Positions 15,293 through 25,111 of a DNA stretch of 64,000 nt are shown here, one piece after another. Each line of letters begins with the position of its first letter. The stretch's first letter is position 1. This DNA is from Candidatus Cloacimonas sp. (GTDB lineage: Bacteria; Cloacimonadota; Cloacimonadia; Cloacimonadales; Cloacimonadaceae), in contig JALOCJ010000005.1 in assembly GCA_023227825.1 (NCBI GenBank), positions 1-64,000 of the forward strand. The letters run 5' to 3'. The notes under the pieces are model-generated. The model saw nothing but the letters and a program-made list of their open reading frames with translations. It made no database searches and was not told where the DNA came from. Made by a program: the position numbers and the translations under genes.

Positions 15293-17479
15293 TTAATAAA
15301 ACAGGGATAATCGTAAGAAAGTGGTATAATCATATACCGTCCAGGGTTTTTTGGATTCATCATAAGATATGTTGAATTTAACATCTAACGATATGTTCCT
15401 GAACAATCTGAAATTTATTCTGTTCTCGTTTTCCAAACTATAGGAATGATCTGGAACTCCCATCCGAAAAAGCACATCCACAGTAGAATTGATGCTGATA
15501 AACTTCATCAGATTCAAAGCGGAAAGAATAATTGTGGATTCAATACCTTTGGAACTACTGTTGGGTTCTTCTTTATATTTTTCAAATTCATAATCTATTC
15601 CATCTAAAGAACCTGCTACCGTTTTATCAAATACATAGCTATTTTTATTATAATCCTGCAACCAACCATAGCCAACGCGTAAACTTGTCCTGGTATTCGG
15701 GCTGAAATTAATTTGATAGGTTAAACCTGTTCCTTCTTTCAGTCGTAAAGGATAGAAGGCAATTTTGGTTTTTAATTCGGACTGGTTCAAAAGAACGGAT
15801 ATTGTATCGCCAGCTGAATTTTCTAACATAATATTCTTGTTTTCTGAAAAGAAGGTGGTTTCATCAAATATATGCGTATTCAGATTCATTCTTCCGTAAA
15901 AAGCGAAATTTTTTAAAAACTTGCTTTTTTCCATAGGATATAATAAAAGAACACTTTTCAGAGAATAATCATCCGGACTAAATACAAAATCCTGATTTGA
16001 GGTTAAATTGAGACCAATATCATAGATACTCCGAGTAGTAAATTGAAATGGCTTAAGCAAATCGTGAGTATCAATACTGTTATCAAATTGCCCTGTAAGT
16101 GAAGCACTTGTAGTAGGTTTATTTTTATCTACATTATTATTGGAAGTTAAAGATATATTACTATGGATCGCCCCCCGGTGAATTCGTTTTGAACCTAAAC
16201 CAATATCCTCATCGGTAAAAACACCTGCTCCAATTAAAACATTACCTTCAGCAGCAGGATCTACAATCATTGAAAGGGTCTTTTTTTCTCCTTCCGCTAT
16301 AGTAACTGTTGCAAAGTCCCTCAAATCACTCCAGGAACCACCTCCTAATTTTACCAAATAGGAACCTGGAGGTAAAATCCAAAGTTTATCTACAGCTCCA
16401 ATTTCATCTTCTCCCATACTTACCATACCTCCACTATAAATTTTATAACCTTCACCTTCCGCATCTTTTTTCCAGAGATCATATTCCATTCTAACTCTGC
16501 TTTTAGATTCATCCATTACCACAATTTTCAGCTCTCCCCAGGTTGGTTTCACGACTGTTCTTTGGCGCGGTAAAATTTCCACAGGAATAATTGAATCACC
16601 CATTTCACCAATAATAACTCTATAATGTCCAGGTTTTAACAATGCCGGCACTCCTATTATCCCTTCATCTGTAGAAATTACAGTGTTTAGGGAGTCCAAT
16701 TCTTCAATAGTGTAGCGTATTTGTTCTTCTGTTTGAGTTTTGGTATTAACCATTAGCTCTCCGAAATCAAAAGCTGTGTCTATGGCTACCATTTCTTCAT
16801 AAACATACTTGGCAATTGGAGAAGCTGATGCAGATAGAGATTTACCTTCAATAGGTAAACCGCTGAAATATAAATTACATTTTGCGGCAAAGAGATCCGT
16901 TTCTTCCATAATCATTTCATTAAATGCCTGAACAAGATAGATCATTGAGGGATCAATCAGCTCAATGGAACGCTCCCCTTTATGAGTAAAAACTATCTTT
17001 TCGGAAGTGGAATCCCGCAACACAAATTCCATTTTCAAATATGCTCTCGGTTCTGTTCCTTCAATCTTTTCTATATTATGCACAGTGGTCTCCAAAAAAT
17101 ATTGGGGATTCTTTTCTAATTGCTCTCCTCGGGAAACGGTTCCGAAAATATTATAAGCGCGCAAACGCTGAACAATCAAATTCGGAATGGCATCCCGTAA
17201 ACGCATTGCCCAAACATCTGTCTGCAAAAATTTCACATTATAGAAATTTTCCTTCACTACAATCTGATTACGGTCATAAGTTCTAGAAAGAACAGTATCC
17301 AGCACTTCCAGATTTTTCCCGGTATTCGTAGTTCGGCGTAATTCCGGTTTTTCTGTTCCTGGTTGATATTCTAAAACATAGTAGTTGACAGGGGTTCTTT
17401 CTACTTTTTGCAAACAACCTGTAAGTAAAAGCAAAATAGGCAATAACCCTAATATGAATGATAAACCTTTATTTTTCAT
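15293..17479 (-). CDS. ABC-transporter auxiliary lipoprotein fused to a putative outer-membrane beta-barrel
   Basis: The signal peptide ends in a lipobox (LLLLTGC, Cys22). Residues about 25-220 resemble the PqiC/YmbA auxiliary lipoprotein family found with MCE systems: NYYVLEYQPG, later a segment on RLRDAIPNLIVQRL. A central part (about 310-415) looks like beta-sandwich domains. Residues about 415-728 consist of alternating polar and aromatic strands and end in FLRLSLFY, a terminal aromatic typical of outer-membrane barrels. If right, one 728-aa chain links the periplasmic MCE path to the outer membrane. It sits between the MCE and STAS-permease genes with 11- and 8-nt gaps. The barrel call is inference. 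Confidence 0.7.
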   Translation of the reverse strand: MKNKGLSFILGLLPILLLLTGCLQKVERTPVNYYVLEYQPGTEKPELRRTTNTGKNLEVLDTVLSRTYDRNQIVVKENFYNVKFLQTDVWAMRLRDAIPNLIVQRLRAYNIFGTVSRGEQLEKNPQYFLETTVHNIEKIEGTEPRAYLKMEFVLRDSTSEKIVFTHKGERSIELIDPSMIYLVQAFNEMIMEETDLFAAKCNLYFSGLPIEGKSLSASASPIAKYVYEEMVAIDTAFDFGELMVNTKTQTEEQIRYTIEELDSLNTVISTDEGIIGVPALLKPGHYRVIIGEMGDSIIPVEILPRQRTVVKPTWGELKIVVMDESKSRVRMEYDLWKKDAEGEGYKIYSGGMVSMGEDEIGAVDKLWILPPGSYLVKLGGGSWSDLRDFATVTIAEGEKKTLSMIVDPAAEGNVLIGAGVFTDEDIGLGSKRIHRGAIHSNISLTSNNNVDKNKPTTSASLTGQFDNSIDTHDLLKPFQFTTRSIYDIGLNLTSNQDFVFSPDDYSLKSVLLLYPMEKSKFLKNFAFYGRMNLNTHIFDETTFFSENKNIMLENSAGDTISVLLNQSELKTKIAFYPLRLKEGTGLTYQINFSPNTRTSLRVGYGWLQDYNKNSYVFDKTVAGSLDGIDYEFEKYKEEPNSSSKGIESTIILSALNLMKFISINSTVDVLFRMGVPDHSYSLENENRINFRLFRNISLDVKFNISYDESKKPWTVYDYTTFLRLSLFY

Positions 17480-17490
17480 TGTTTACACTC

Positions 17491-18723
17491 CTAATTTCCG
17501 CGTAATAAAATAGCAGGTGTATCTGCTATCTGACGAGAAAATTCATTCAGGTTTTCACTTGTCTCAGTTAAAGTACTTAAAATTTCCAGCAAGTCACCTT
17601 GTCCCCGGGTTACTACTCTGTTTAAATTAGAAACCAGGGTTCCGGTTTTTTGAATAGTAGTTGCAAGTTCTGTGACCATTCCTTTCAAATCAGTTTTGGC
17701 AAGTTCGCCACTAAGTTTTCCCAGATTAGTCATTAAGCTGTCAAAACCGGGAGTATAAAGTATGGCATTAACCTGGTCTAATGCTCTATTGATATTATTG
17801 CTGATAGTTAATATTTCCCTTGTAGTTTCCAAAACCATCTGATCGCTATGTTCGCCAACCGTGGAAACCTGCAGATTTGCTTCGCGGATTAAAGCGGAAC
17901 CATCATTTGTTAATTGCATTAAGCTGGTTTCCAGTTTGTTAGTTAGGTCCTCCAGCTGCTGATTTACATTATCGGTAACGCTAATTAAACTTGCTTGTGA
18001 GGTTTCGGAAACATTTTGAATATTACTTGTAGCACTACTGGTGATAGCATCAAGATTTTTGGTAAGATTTTCGGTAACAGTATTAAGGTCTTTACTTAGC
18101 TCCTCAGTTAAATCAGCAGTATTATTAGCAATTTTACTGATACTTTGCATTGTAGTTGCCAGGTTTTCATGGGTATCTTTTAGAATTAAACTGGTTTGAG
18201 CAAGTATCGTAGCAATATTCTTTCTGTTTTCCTCGCCGGTTATGGCATTCAGATTGGCAGCAATCATATCTATTTTATCTACGATGGATTTTGCTCTTTC
18301 ACTAATATCTTCCAATACCGTTGTTCCGGTTTTAATGTAACTTTTGGGTTTTAGTAACCTTGCTTCATTTGTCCCACCTCTTAGTTCCACATTTTTCAGT
18401 CCAGTTATTCCTGATAACAATAGAACTGCTTCAGTATCTTCTTTTATGGGAGTTCCTCTATTTACGCTGATAGTAATAATTATTTTGGTTACATCCTTAG
18501 GATTAATTCTAACATCTTCAACTCTACCAATTTTTATTCCGCGATAATTTACTGAACTGCCAACTTGCAAACCACTAACAGAATAGTCCTCAAATTCAAT
18601 ATAATAGATATCTTTCTTTTCTACTAATCTGCTACCTGCTACAACTACTGCAAAGATAATTATCAGCACTGCTCCAATAGTTAAAAAAATCCCCAGACGG
18701 ATTTTTGCAGATTTAGATACCAT
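17491..18723 (-). CDS. MCE-domain (MlaD-like) lipid transport protein
   Basis: This is the substrate-binding subunit of the MCE transporter. A single membrane helix (about 10-32) anchors it in the inner membrane. The MCE domain follows (about 38-115), with YSVSGLQVGSSVNYRGIKIG and the later LLSGITGLKNVEL. Residues about 140-400 are long, Ser/Thr/Asn-rich amphipathic helix, with repeats of LT-N-LD type, like the coiled tubes or needles formed by long MCE proteins. The start ATG 18723 has AGGAGG, which overlaps the end of the uridylyltransferase gene. The length of 410 aa is well above E. coli MlaD (about 180). Confidence 0.92.
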   Translation of the reverse strand: MVSKSAKIRLGIFLTIGAVLIIIFAVVVAGSRLVEKKDIYYIEFEDYSVSGLQVGSSVNYRGIKIGRVEDVRINPKDVTKIIITISVNRGTPIKEDTEAVLLLSGITGLKNVELRGGTNEARLLKPKSYIKTGTTVLEDISERAKSIVDKIDMIAANLNAITGEENRKNIATILAQTSLILKDTHENLATTMQSISKIANNTADLTEELSKDLNTVTENLTKNLDAITSSATSNIQNVSETSQASLISVTDNVNQQLEDLTNKLETSLMQLTNDGSALIREANLQVSTVGEHSDQMVLETTREILTISNNINRALDQVNAILYTPGFDSLMTNLGKLSGELAKTDLKGMVTELATTIQKTGTLVSNLNRVVTRGQGDLLEILSTLTETSENLNEFSRQIADTPAILLRGN

Positions 18724-18724
18724 A

Positions 18725-20119
18725 TTATCCTCCTGTCCTGTCTTTAGATTTACTCATAATAGAATCCAAATCCACTTCTCCGGTAAGTAAACAGTTCTGA
18801 ATAAACACAGGAGAACTGGCTTTCAAGGTTACTTTTCCTTCACAAATAACATCCTCTCCAAAGCTCACATCGCCGTATATTTTTAGTTCTTTACACCCGC
18901 TTAAAGAGGGAATGCCCTTGTTGAATCTTTTTTGCATTTCATCTATTTTACCGTAATATTGTTCATCCAGTTCAATTACAGGTGCCTTTTCCACTCCTCT
19001 TTTCAAAACAATCTGATATTGTTCATTCAGTTCATAAGCATCAGACCAGAGCGCTAAAAGTTCATTTGTTTTTTTAACTGGCACAAAACGCTCCCGGCTT
19101 ACTACCAATGCCTTAGAATTGTTGAACAAACTGATGGCTGAACCCATTGCTGTTTCCAGTTGATAAACAGCTGTTCCATCCACTATTTTTGGATTAACAA
19201 TTAAGGGTAGCAGCATTAAACCTTCATTGGACATTATATGCCATTCCAGAGCCCGTAAATCAATCCACAAATTATTGGTATTAAAATATTTGTAATAATC
19301 AATATCCTGAAAGACAGGCAAATCCTTTTCCGGACATTGAGCAATTTCTCTTAAAAGCAATTGTCCCGATTTATCTTCACAAAGGTGACCGCCTTTTTTA
19401 TCCATTGGACTGCGTAAACAGACCTCCATCACAAAAGGAATATTGTTATCCTCCATAAAAGCCGGTATTGATGTATCTACAACTGCTCCCAGATTATCAG
19501 CATTGGAAACAAAGGCATAACGATAATCCTTGGCAATCATTTTCCCCAGTAAATCTCCCAAAGCAGTATAAATATCTCCATGCCCGGGAGGATTCCACAT
19601 TAATTTTCTCTCCTTATTTTCATAGGGCAACAAATTATCCTGACGAATGCGAAGAAATTTATTCTGTAAAAAGGAAAGAGGGAAATCCTGCTTGCTTAAA
19701 TCCGGGTATTTTTCCAGGTATTTTAAAGTGTCTGCTTCAGTATTGAAACTATTCATAAACAACAGAAGAACATTATATCCGGAAATTGATCTTAAAGTAA
19801 GAACCTGACGACTGATAATATCCAAAAAGTTCAGATTATTTTTCACAGGTAAAAGTGATTTCGCTTTAGAAAGCCCCATACTTGTTCCCAAACCACCATT
19901 CAGTTTAATTACTACAGTATTTTTCAGCAAGGAGGTTCGGGAGAGATGTTTTATCTGTTGATAATCAATTAGATTTTTTTCTGAAGGTGGTTTTATTTCA
20001 TCTTCACTAATAAGCCCTTTTTCACCATTGGCAAGTTTCTGATAATATACATCAAAAGTCCGGATAACCTCATCTCTTAAACCTTCCTGTTTCATCAACC
20101 GGATAAAGGGAGTGCTCAT
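18725..20119 (-). CDS. UTP--glucose-1-phosphate uridylyltransferase, eukaryotic-type UDPGP family
   Basis: This enzyme makes UDP-glucose for glycans. The 464-aa protein belongs to the UDPGP family typical of eukaryotes rather than the GalU family. It shows VVIKLNGGLGTSMG (about 70-83) with the nucleotide-binding GGLGT, KSLLPV, and a Gly-rich WNPPGHGDIY segment. A beta-helix-like C-terminus ends the protein. It lies within a tight run between urocanase and the MCE gene (gaps 2 and 1 nt), so it is presumably co-transcribed with lipid-transport genes. This could link envelope sugar supply to lipid traffic, though that is inference. Confidence 0.88.
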   Translation of the reverse strand: MSTPFIRLMKQEGLRDEVIRTFDVYYQKLANGEKGLISEDEIKPPSEKNLIDYQQIKHLSRTSLLKNTVVIKLNGGLGTSMGLSKAKSLLPVKNNLNFLDIISRQVLTLRSISGYNVLLLFMNSFNTEADTLKYLEKYPDLSKQDFPLSFLQNKFLRIRQDNLLPYENKERKLMWNPPGHGDIYTALGDLLGKMIAKDYRYAFVSNADNLGAVVDTSIPAFMEDNNIPFVMEVCLRSPMDKKGGHLCEDKSGQLLLREIAQCPEKDLPVFQDIDYYKYFNTNNLWIDLRALEWHIMSNEGLMLLPLIVNPKIVDGTAVYQLETAMGSAISLFNNSKALVVSRERFVPVKKTNELLALWSDAYELNEQYQIVLKRGVEKAPVIELDEQYYGKIDEMQKRFNKGIPSLSGCKELKIYGDVSFGEDVICEGKVTLKASSPVFIQNCLLTGEVDLDSIMSKSKDRTGG

Positions 20120-20121
20120 AT

Positions 20122-22131
20122 TTACGCTCCAAATTCCTTATTTACCAAGTTTTCTACCATTTCTTCATCAATCTTTTCTGCAAGTGTTATATTGCCTTCA
20201 GCACTATGTTTTTCGTTCCAGGCAGTTCCGGTTTTAATGGCACCTTCATTTTGAGCCCAAGCTCTGCGTGCAATTCCACCCATAACATCCCAGGAAAGAC
20301 CATTTTTTACTACTTCATCCATTCTTTCACTGCCATCTAAAACAATTCCATTCCCACCATTTATACAACGGCTTACTCCAACTCCACCACCATTGGAAAG
20401 AACTACCATAGTCATTCCCCTGGCAATATTTCCGGCAAAACAATGAGTAGCCATTTCAGCCATTAAATTTGAGCCATCATAAATATTGGCTGTTTCCCGG
20501 AAAGGAGAATCTGTTCCGGAAACATCGTGATGGTCTCTACCCAGCATAACCGGACCAATTTCACCTTTACGAATCATTTCGTTAAACTTCAGTCCCAGTT
20601 TTATTCTGCTTTCTTCATCAGCATACAAAATTCTAGCTTTAGTTCCCACTACCAGTTTATTCTCTTCCGCAGTGGAAATCCAATAGTAATTATCTCTATC
20701 CATAGCACTGCGATTTTTGTCTATTAAAGAGATAGCAGCGAGGTCTGTTTTGTGCAGGTCTTCATCTTTCCTGGAAAGACAAATCCACCTGAAAGGTCCG
20801 TAGCCGTAATCAAAACAAATAGGTCCCATAATATCTTCCACATAGGAGGGCCAAATAAAGCCATCATTGGTATTTATTCCGTTGCGGGCAATTGCTGTAA
20901 CTCCAGAATCAAATACACTTGCCATAAAGCTATTGCCATAATCCCAAAATTTGGAACCCTTTTCTGTTAAATTTTTTAAGACATTAAAATGCCGCAACAG
21001 GGAAGCATCTACTTTTTGCTTGAACAATTCAATATCTGCTGCCAAAAGTTTACGCCCTTCTTCATAAGTAATTCCTACGGGTGTATAACCACCTTCGTAA
21101 ACGGCATGACAAGAGGTTTGATCCGAAAGCAATTCCACTTTTATGTTATGTTTATCTATATATTCAAGCAGGTCAACAATATTTCCGTAATAAGCAATAG
21201 AAAGAGGTTTTTTGCTTTGTCTGGCTTCCTCTACCCATTTAAAGACCTCTTCCAAATTACTGGAGACCTTGCTAACCCAACCCTGATCAAACCTGGTTTC
21301 TATCCTGCTTTTATCCACTTCAGCAATAACGCCAATGCCTCCGGCAATTTCTATTGCCTTACTTTGAGCTCCACTCATTCCACCCAAACCAGAAGAAACA
21401 TAAAGTACTCCTGCCAGATTTTTATCTTCCGGAATTGCCAAATATTTTCTACCCGCATTCAGCAAAGTTATGTAAGTTCCGTTTACAATGCCCTGAGGAC
21501 CTATATACATCCATCCCCCGGCAGTCATTTGACCGTAATTTGCCACCCCTAATGCCGTCAGGCGTTTAAATTCTACAGGGTTATCCCATTTTCCAACCAT
21601 TAAGCCATTCGTAGAAATTACTCGGGGAGCTTCAGGACGCGAAGGAAAAAGCCCTAAGGGATGCCCTGAGGCAACAACAAGGGTCTGATTTTCAGTCATT
21701 ATTTCCAGGTATTGTTTAATTAGCCGATATTGCATCCAATTCTGACAGACTTGTCCCGATTCACCATAAGTTACCAGTTCATAAGGATATAAGGCAACAT
21801 CAAAATCCAAATTGTTATCTATCATCACTTGAATAGCTCTGGCGGGAGTAATGCCTTTATATTCATCAATAGGTTTGCCGTAAATATGACCCTGAGGACG
21901 ATAGCGATAGCCATAAATTCTACCTCTGGTTTTCAGTTCCCGTAAAAATTCCGGAGCTAGAACAGGATGTAATTCTTCGGGAATATAGCGCAGGGCATTT
22001 TTTATAGCCAAGGTAATATCCTTTTTGCTCAAATCCAATCCCCTATCCGGAGCTCTACGAATTTTAGGTTCAAAAGTTGGTTCCGGAGGTAGCTCCGAAG
22101 GTAAATGGACTTCAAATTTTCTATAGGTCAT
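20122..22131 (-). CDS. hutU: Urocanate hydratase
   Basis: Urocanase converts urocanate to imidazolonepropionate in histidine degradation, using tightly bound NAD+. Diagnostic segments include YGESGQVCQNWMQYRLI, ASGHPLGLFPS, GGWMYIGPQGIVNGTY and the NAD-binding GLGGMSGAQ (about 245-253). Conserved GRDHHDVSG and NGGGVGV segments lie in the C-terminal third. It is 669 aa, longer than the approximately 560-aa proteobacterial enzyme but like the long form of some anaerobes. hutH, hutI and a formiminotransferase are not nearby. An AGGAGA lies before ATG 22131. It fits an organism fermenting amino acids. Confidence 0.94.
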   Translation of the reverse strand: MTYRKFEVHLPSELPPEPTFEPKIRRAPDRGLDLSKKDITLAIKNALRYIPEELHPVLAPEFLRELKTRGRIYGYRYRPQGHIYGKPIDEYKGITPARAIQVMIDNNLDFDVALYPYELVTYGESGQVCQNWMQYRLIKQYLEIMTENQTLVVASGHPLGLFPSRPEAPRVISTNGLMVGKWDNPVEFKRLTALGVANYGQMTAGGWMYIGPQGIVNGTYITLLNAGRKYLAIPEDKNLAGVLYVSSGLGGMSGAQSKAIEIAGGIGVIAEVDKSRIETRFDQGWVSKVSSNLEEVFKWVEEARQSKKPLSIAYYGNIVDLLEYIDKHNIKVELLSDQTSCHAVYEGGYTPVGITYEEGRKLLAADIELFKQKVDASLLRHFNVLKNLTEKGSKFWDYGNSFMASVFDSGVTAIARNGINTNDGFIWPSYVEDIMGPICFDYGYGPFRWICLSRKDEDLHKTDLAAISLIDKNRSAMDRDNYYWISTAEENKLVVGTKARILYADEESRIKLGLKFNEMIRKGEIGPVMLGRDHHDVSGTDSPFRETANIYDGSNLMAEMATHCFAGNIARGMTMVVLSNGGGVGVSRCINGGNGIVLDGSERMDEVVKNGLSWDVMGGIARRAWAQNEGAIKTGTAWNEKHSAEGNITLAEKIDEEMVENLVNKEFGA

Positions 22132-22134
22132 TTT

Positions 22135-23424
22135 TTATCTCCTAAATTTTGTCTTATTTAGCATAATATTTAGAATAGTGTTATCAGCATCTTGCATTCC
22201 CTTAGCTACAAAATAAGCTAAATTATCAATTGTTCCTTCAATACTTTCAGTAATTATACCATCATTGGCAGAAACACAAATTCCTGCTTTTGCTAAAAGA
22301 GATGCTTGAACAGCAGCACTTGTAGTAGTGGCAACTTTTAAAGAACAACCTTCTTTAGCTCCGTCACAAACCATTCCTGCTGTATCCGCAATCATATTTT
22401 TGATGGCATATTCAATTTGAGGATAGGTTCCTTTTAAAAGTAAAACAATGCCACTTGCAGCTCCTGCAGAAGCAGAAAGGCATCCGCAAATACAGGATAG
22501 AATGCCTATTTTTTGTTTTATATACACACTAACCAAATGCCCCAAAGCTAAAGCTCTGATTAGTTCTTCTTCGTTACTACCAAGTTTTTCAGCAACCGCA
22601 ATAATAGGTAAAGTAATAGCCAAACCCTGATTTCCGCTTCCGGAATTACATATTACGGGTAAGTTGCAACCACTCATTCTGGCATCAGTTGCCGCAGCTG
22701 TAAGTGCCATTGCATAATGATGAATGTCATCACCTAAAATTCCACTTTTTATCTGGTCCATAATAATTTTGCCTACATTTATGCCGGATTTGTTGGATAA
22801 ACCAAAATCCGCTATTTTGCGGTTAACCTTCATTCCCAAATCAATAGTTTCCAAACTGCCGATATCTGTATTAATGCAAAAATCGTAATAATCCTTCAAA
22901 GTAAAAGTTGAAGGTGAAATTAAACGGGGTGCTTCTTCTGTTCCTATATCCTTATGATGTAAAACCTGCTTATCCTTTTCCAAATGATACAGCCAGTTAT
23001 GCCGCCAGCGTAAAATTGCCTTGCTTTCGGATTCTGAGGTCTGTAAATTTACCTCAATCCATATTTTATCTTCCGTATCTTTCATCTTGGTATTTATTTT
23101 ATTTTCTGCCAGCATCTGCTGCGCATCAGCAATTGTCTCTTCATTCAAATCTAACAAAACCTCCAGTTCCTTTTCCGGCTTGGCAACTAATATTCCTAAA
23201 GCAAAAGCAATATCCAAACCCAGTAAATTCGTATTGGGAATCCCAACCCCCATTCCGTTTTTCAAAATATTCGGGCTAACAATCAAATCAGCAGAAATAA
23301 TTGTCCCCTCTAAAACACTCGCAGCGTAGGCACCTGCCAAAGCAACAGCAGCCGGTTCCGTACAACCTAAAGCAGGAGAGACTTCTTGTTTTAGAAGTTC
23401 CAGGATATTCCCTCTATCTTTCAT
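22135..23424 (-). CDS. L-cysteine desulfidase / L-serine dehydratase-alpha-like (CyuA/UPF0597 family)
   Basis: This family breaks down L-cysteine to pyruvate, ammonia and sulfide using an oxygen-sensitive [4Fe-4S] cluster. The 429-aa protein has SPALGCTEPAAVALA near the N-terminus (about 16-30). Candidate cluster cysteines occur in VICNSGSGNQG, ISCICGCLSA-type and MVCDGAKEGC segments. It heads the eight-gene run and precedes hutU by 3 nt, so histidine and cysteine catabolism appear co-expressed. A related serine dehydratase activity cannot be excluded from sequence alone. Confidence 0.85.
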   Translation of the reverse strand: MKDRGNILELLKQEVSPALGCTEPAAVALAGAYAASVLEGTIISADLIVSPNILKNGMGVGIPNTNLLGLDIAFALGILVAKPEKELEVLLDLNEETIADAQQMLAENKINTKMKDTEDKIWIEVNLQTSESESKAILRWRHNWLYHLEKDKQVLHHKDIGTEEAPRLISPSTFTLKDYYDFCINTDIGSLETIDLGMKVNRKIADFGLSNKSGINVGKIIMDQIKSGILGDDIHHYAMALTAAATDARMSGCNLPVICNSGSGNQGLAITLPIIAVAEKLGSNEEELIRALALGHLVSVYIKQKIGILSCICGCLSASAGAASGIVLLLKGTYPQIEYAIKNMIADTAGMVCDGAKEGCSLKVATTTSAAVQASLLAKAGICVSANDGIITESIEGTIDNLAYFVAKGMQDADNTILNIMLNKTKFRR

Positions 23425-23578
23425 TACCTGTCCTAATATTCTTTTTTGCTTTTTTTCAATTCTTTCAATTGGCTTTATTCCGTCAAGTAAAAAAGGAAAG
23501 ATGACTTACATAAATTTGTTTTGAAACAAGGATTTCAGGATTATAGGATTAAAAAGATTTTCAAATAGGTGTAAAATT

Positions 23579-23613
23579 CAAAGTACGTGGTTCAAAGTGC
23601 AAAGTTCTTAGTT
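23579..23613. repeat. Short heptanucleotide array, CNNAGTT type
   Basis: Five 7-mers: CAAAGTA, CGTGGTT, CAAAGTG, CAAAGTT and CTTAGTT. They match, on the opposite strand, the words of the longer array at 43843-43947. It lies in the 286-nt gap before the DUF1848 gene end, where I see no other feature. Confidence 0.5.
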
Positions 23614-23710
23614 TTTTTCTTATTTTTAGTCCACTATTTTCAGGACGCCTCATTTTCATTTCTCAATTTAATCTCTTTTTCTCTTTCTCTCTTTGTAAAA
23701 ATAATCCATC

Positions 23711-24622
23711 TCACTGTCTTGTTGAATTGGCATAACAATATACACATCCATTAGGGCAGGTATTGTATTGACCGATATCTTTGCTTTTTATGCAGCCGCA
23801 GAATTTGCGTTGTCCTTTATCTTTCAATTTCTCATAGCTGTATGAAGGTATATTATTTCCCGTAGCTAAAAAATCGGTCTGGTTAGAAGGTTTATAGCTC
23901 AGGAAATTCATTAGTTCTTTATCATCGGAGAAGAGCTCAATAATCAGGCGGTCATCAATGCAGCGATTATGTTCAATTCCATATTGTCGCAGGTCTATTT
24001 TTTCAGCGCAGGTAGCTATTTTCAAGTTCCATTTCTGGTTAAGCCGCATCAATTCCCTGGCAAAATAATGCATAGTAGTAATATCTATTTCCTGAATTTT
24101 ATCGGGCAAAGCGCTAAGCTTGCGTTTCACTTTTTTGTAGATTTCTATGTCTATAAAGCTGATCACTAATTTATTCGTATAGGGGAAAAGCTGGTCACCA
24201 ATTTTTTCTATGCGTTTTAAAAGTTCATCGGGATGTAGTTTATCACTGATAATAAGAGGATCAAAACGCCAGATAACTTTTTGTTTTCCAATAAGTTCTG
24301 AAAGTTCTATGAAGGTCTCCAGGCGTTTATTCAATGCCGGCAGATTCTTTTCCCAGTTTTCCTGTTCATAGTCATTTAAGGTAAATTGAAAATAGTAATT
24401 ATAGCCCTTCTCATCAAAATATGAGAGCTTCTTCACTAGGGGATAAGGATTTTTGCTCCAGAACACAAAAAGTCGGGTTTTGGCAAAGGAGATATCCAGA
24501 ACTTGGCTATTAAAGGGATTTTTCCATTTTAAGTATCCATCCTCAACCCGGGAAATTAACCAGTCCGAATAAAAAGCGGGTATATCTGTAGCTCGCGAAG
24601 CAGAAATGATTATCGGTTCCAT
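23711..24622 (-). CDS. DUF1848 protein with C-terminal cysteine cluster
   Basis: This 303-aa protein begins with the family's IIISASRATDIPAFY and contains VFWSKNPYPL and FQFTLNDYE, typical of DUF1848. The C-terminus is rich in cysteine: FCGCIKSKDIG, then NTCPNGCVYCYANS (about 270-300), which looks like an Fe-S site placed at the end rather than the start of a TIM-barrel-like protein. A radical-SAM-like or metal-binding role has been suggested for the family, but the reaction is unknown. It stands apart from its neighbours, with 286 nt downstream and 489 nt upstream. Confidence 0.85.
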   Translation of the reverse strand: MEPIIISASRATDIPAFYSDWLISRVEDGYLKWKNPFNSQVLDISFAKTRLFVFWSKNPYPLVKKLSYFDEKGYNYYFQFTLNDYEQENWEKNLPALNKRLETFIELSELIGKQKVIWRFDPLIISDKLHPDELLKRIEKIGDQLFPYTNKLVISFIDIEIYKKVKRKLSALPDKIQEIDITTMHYFARELMRLNQKWNLKIATCAEKIDLRQYGIEHNRCIDDRLIIELFSDDKELMNFLSYKPSNQTDFLATGNNIPSYSYEKLKDKGQRKFCGCIKSKDIGQYNTCPNGCVYCYANSTRQ

Positions 24623-24744
24623 TTTATTTTCTTTTATATCTCCAAATTATTATCTTACCTTGGATATTGATTCCAGCTTAGAGATAATTGCATTTCAGAC
24701 AAGGAAAATATTCGCTGTTGGTTCTAACTATTTTTATACCGGAT

Positions 24745-24822
24745 GGTTGACCTCCTGGTCAACCATATTGAACGATGAGGACATCGTTCTTCCGGATGGT
24801 TGACGAGGAAGTCAAACTTCCG
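24745..24822. repeat. Hairpin cluster of the TTCCGG family
   Basis: Three modules lie in a row: GGTTGACC-TCCT-GGTCAACC (24745-24764), GAACGATG-AGGA-CATCGTTC (24770-24789), then TTCCGGATGG and a decayed third hairpin, GTTGACGAGGAAGTCAAAC. The 489-nt space 24623-25111 also has ACTTTGC-CCTTTA-GCAAAGT near 25051-25070. On the minus strand that could be a weak terminator for the small membrane-protein gene. Nothing else is evident. Confidence 0.75.
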
Positions 24823-25111
24823 ATATTAAACCCTCTCAACCATCTAAACTTTTAATCCTACATTATTTAGTAGCTAACACTATAATGAATATTTTGCATT
24901 TGGGTTAGCGAATTTTCTGCTTTTGCAAATACATTTGACACAAATTCATTTAGAAACCTTCGGCTCTTTGGGCAAAGAAAGAATTTACCAACCTATAATC
25001 CTATAATGTATCTTTTAGGTTTATCCAATTAAAAGCACACAAAACCTTTACTTTGCCCTTTAGCAAAGTTAAAATTAGTAAAAATCTTCTAATTTACCGT
25101 CTGATATGTGG

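Noticed and set aside
20989..21552. 187-aa ORF antisense to urocanase
   Set aside because: Wholly inside a well-supported gene, with no family resemblance and no Shine-Dalgarno sequence.
24935..24940. TTGACA on the plus strand
   Set aside because: No plus-strand gene follows for about 900 nt, so it is likely chance. It shows that not every TTGACA is a promoter.
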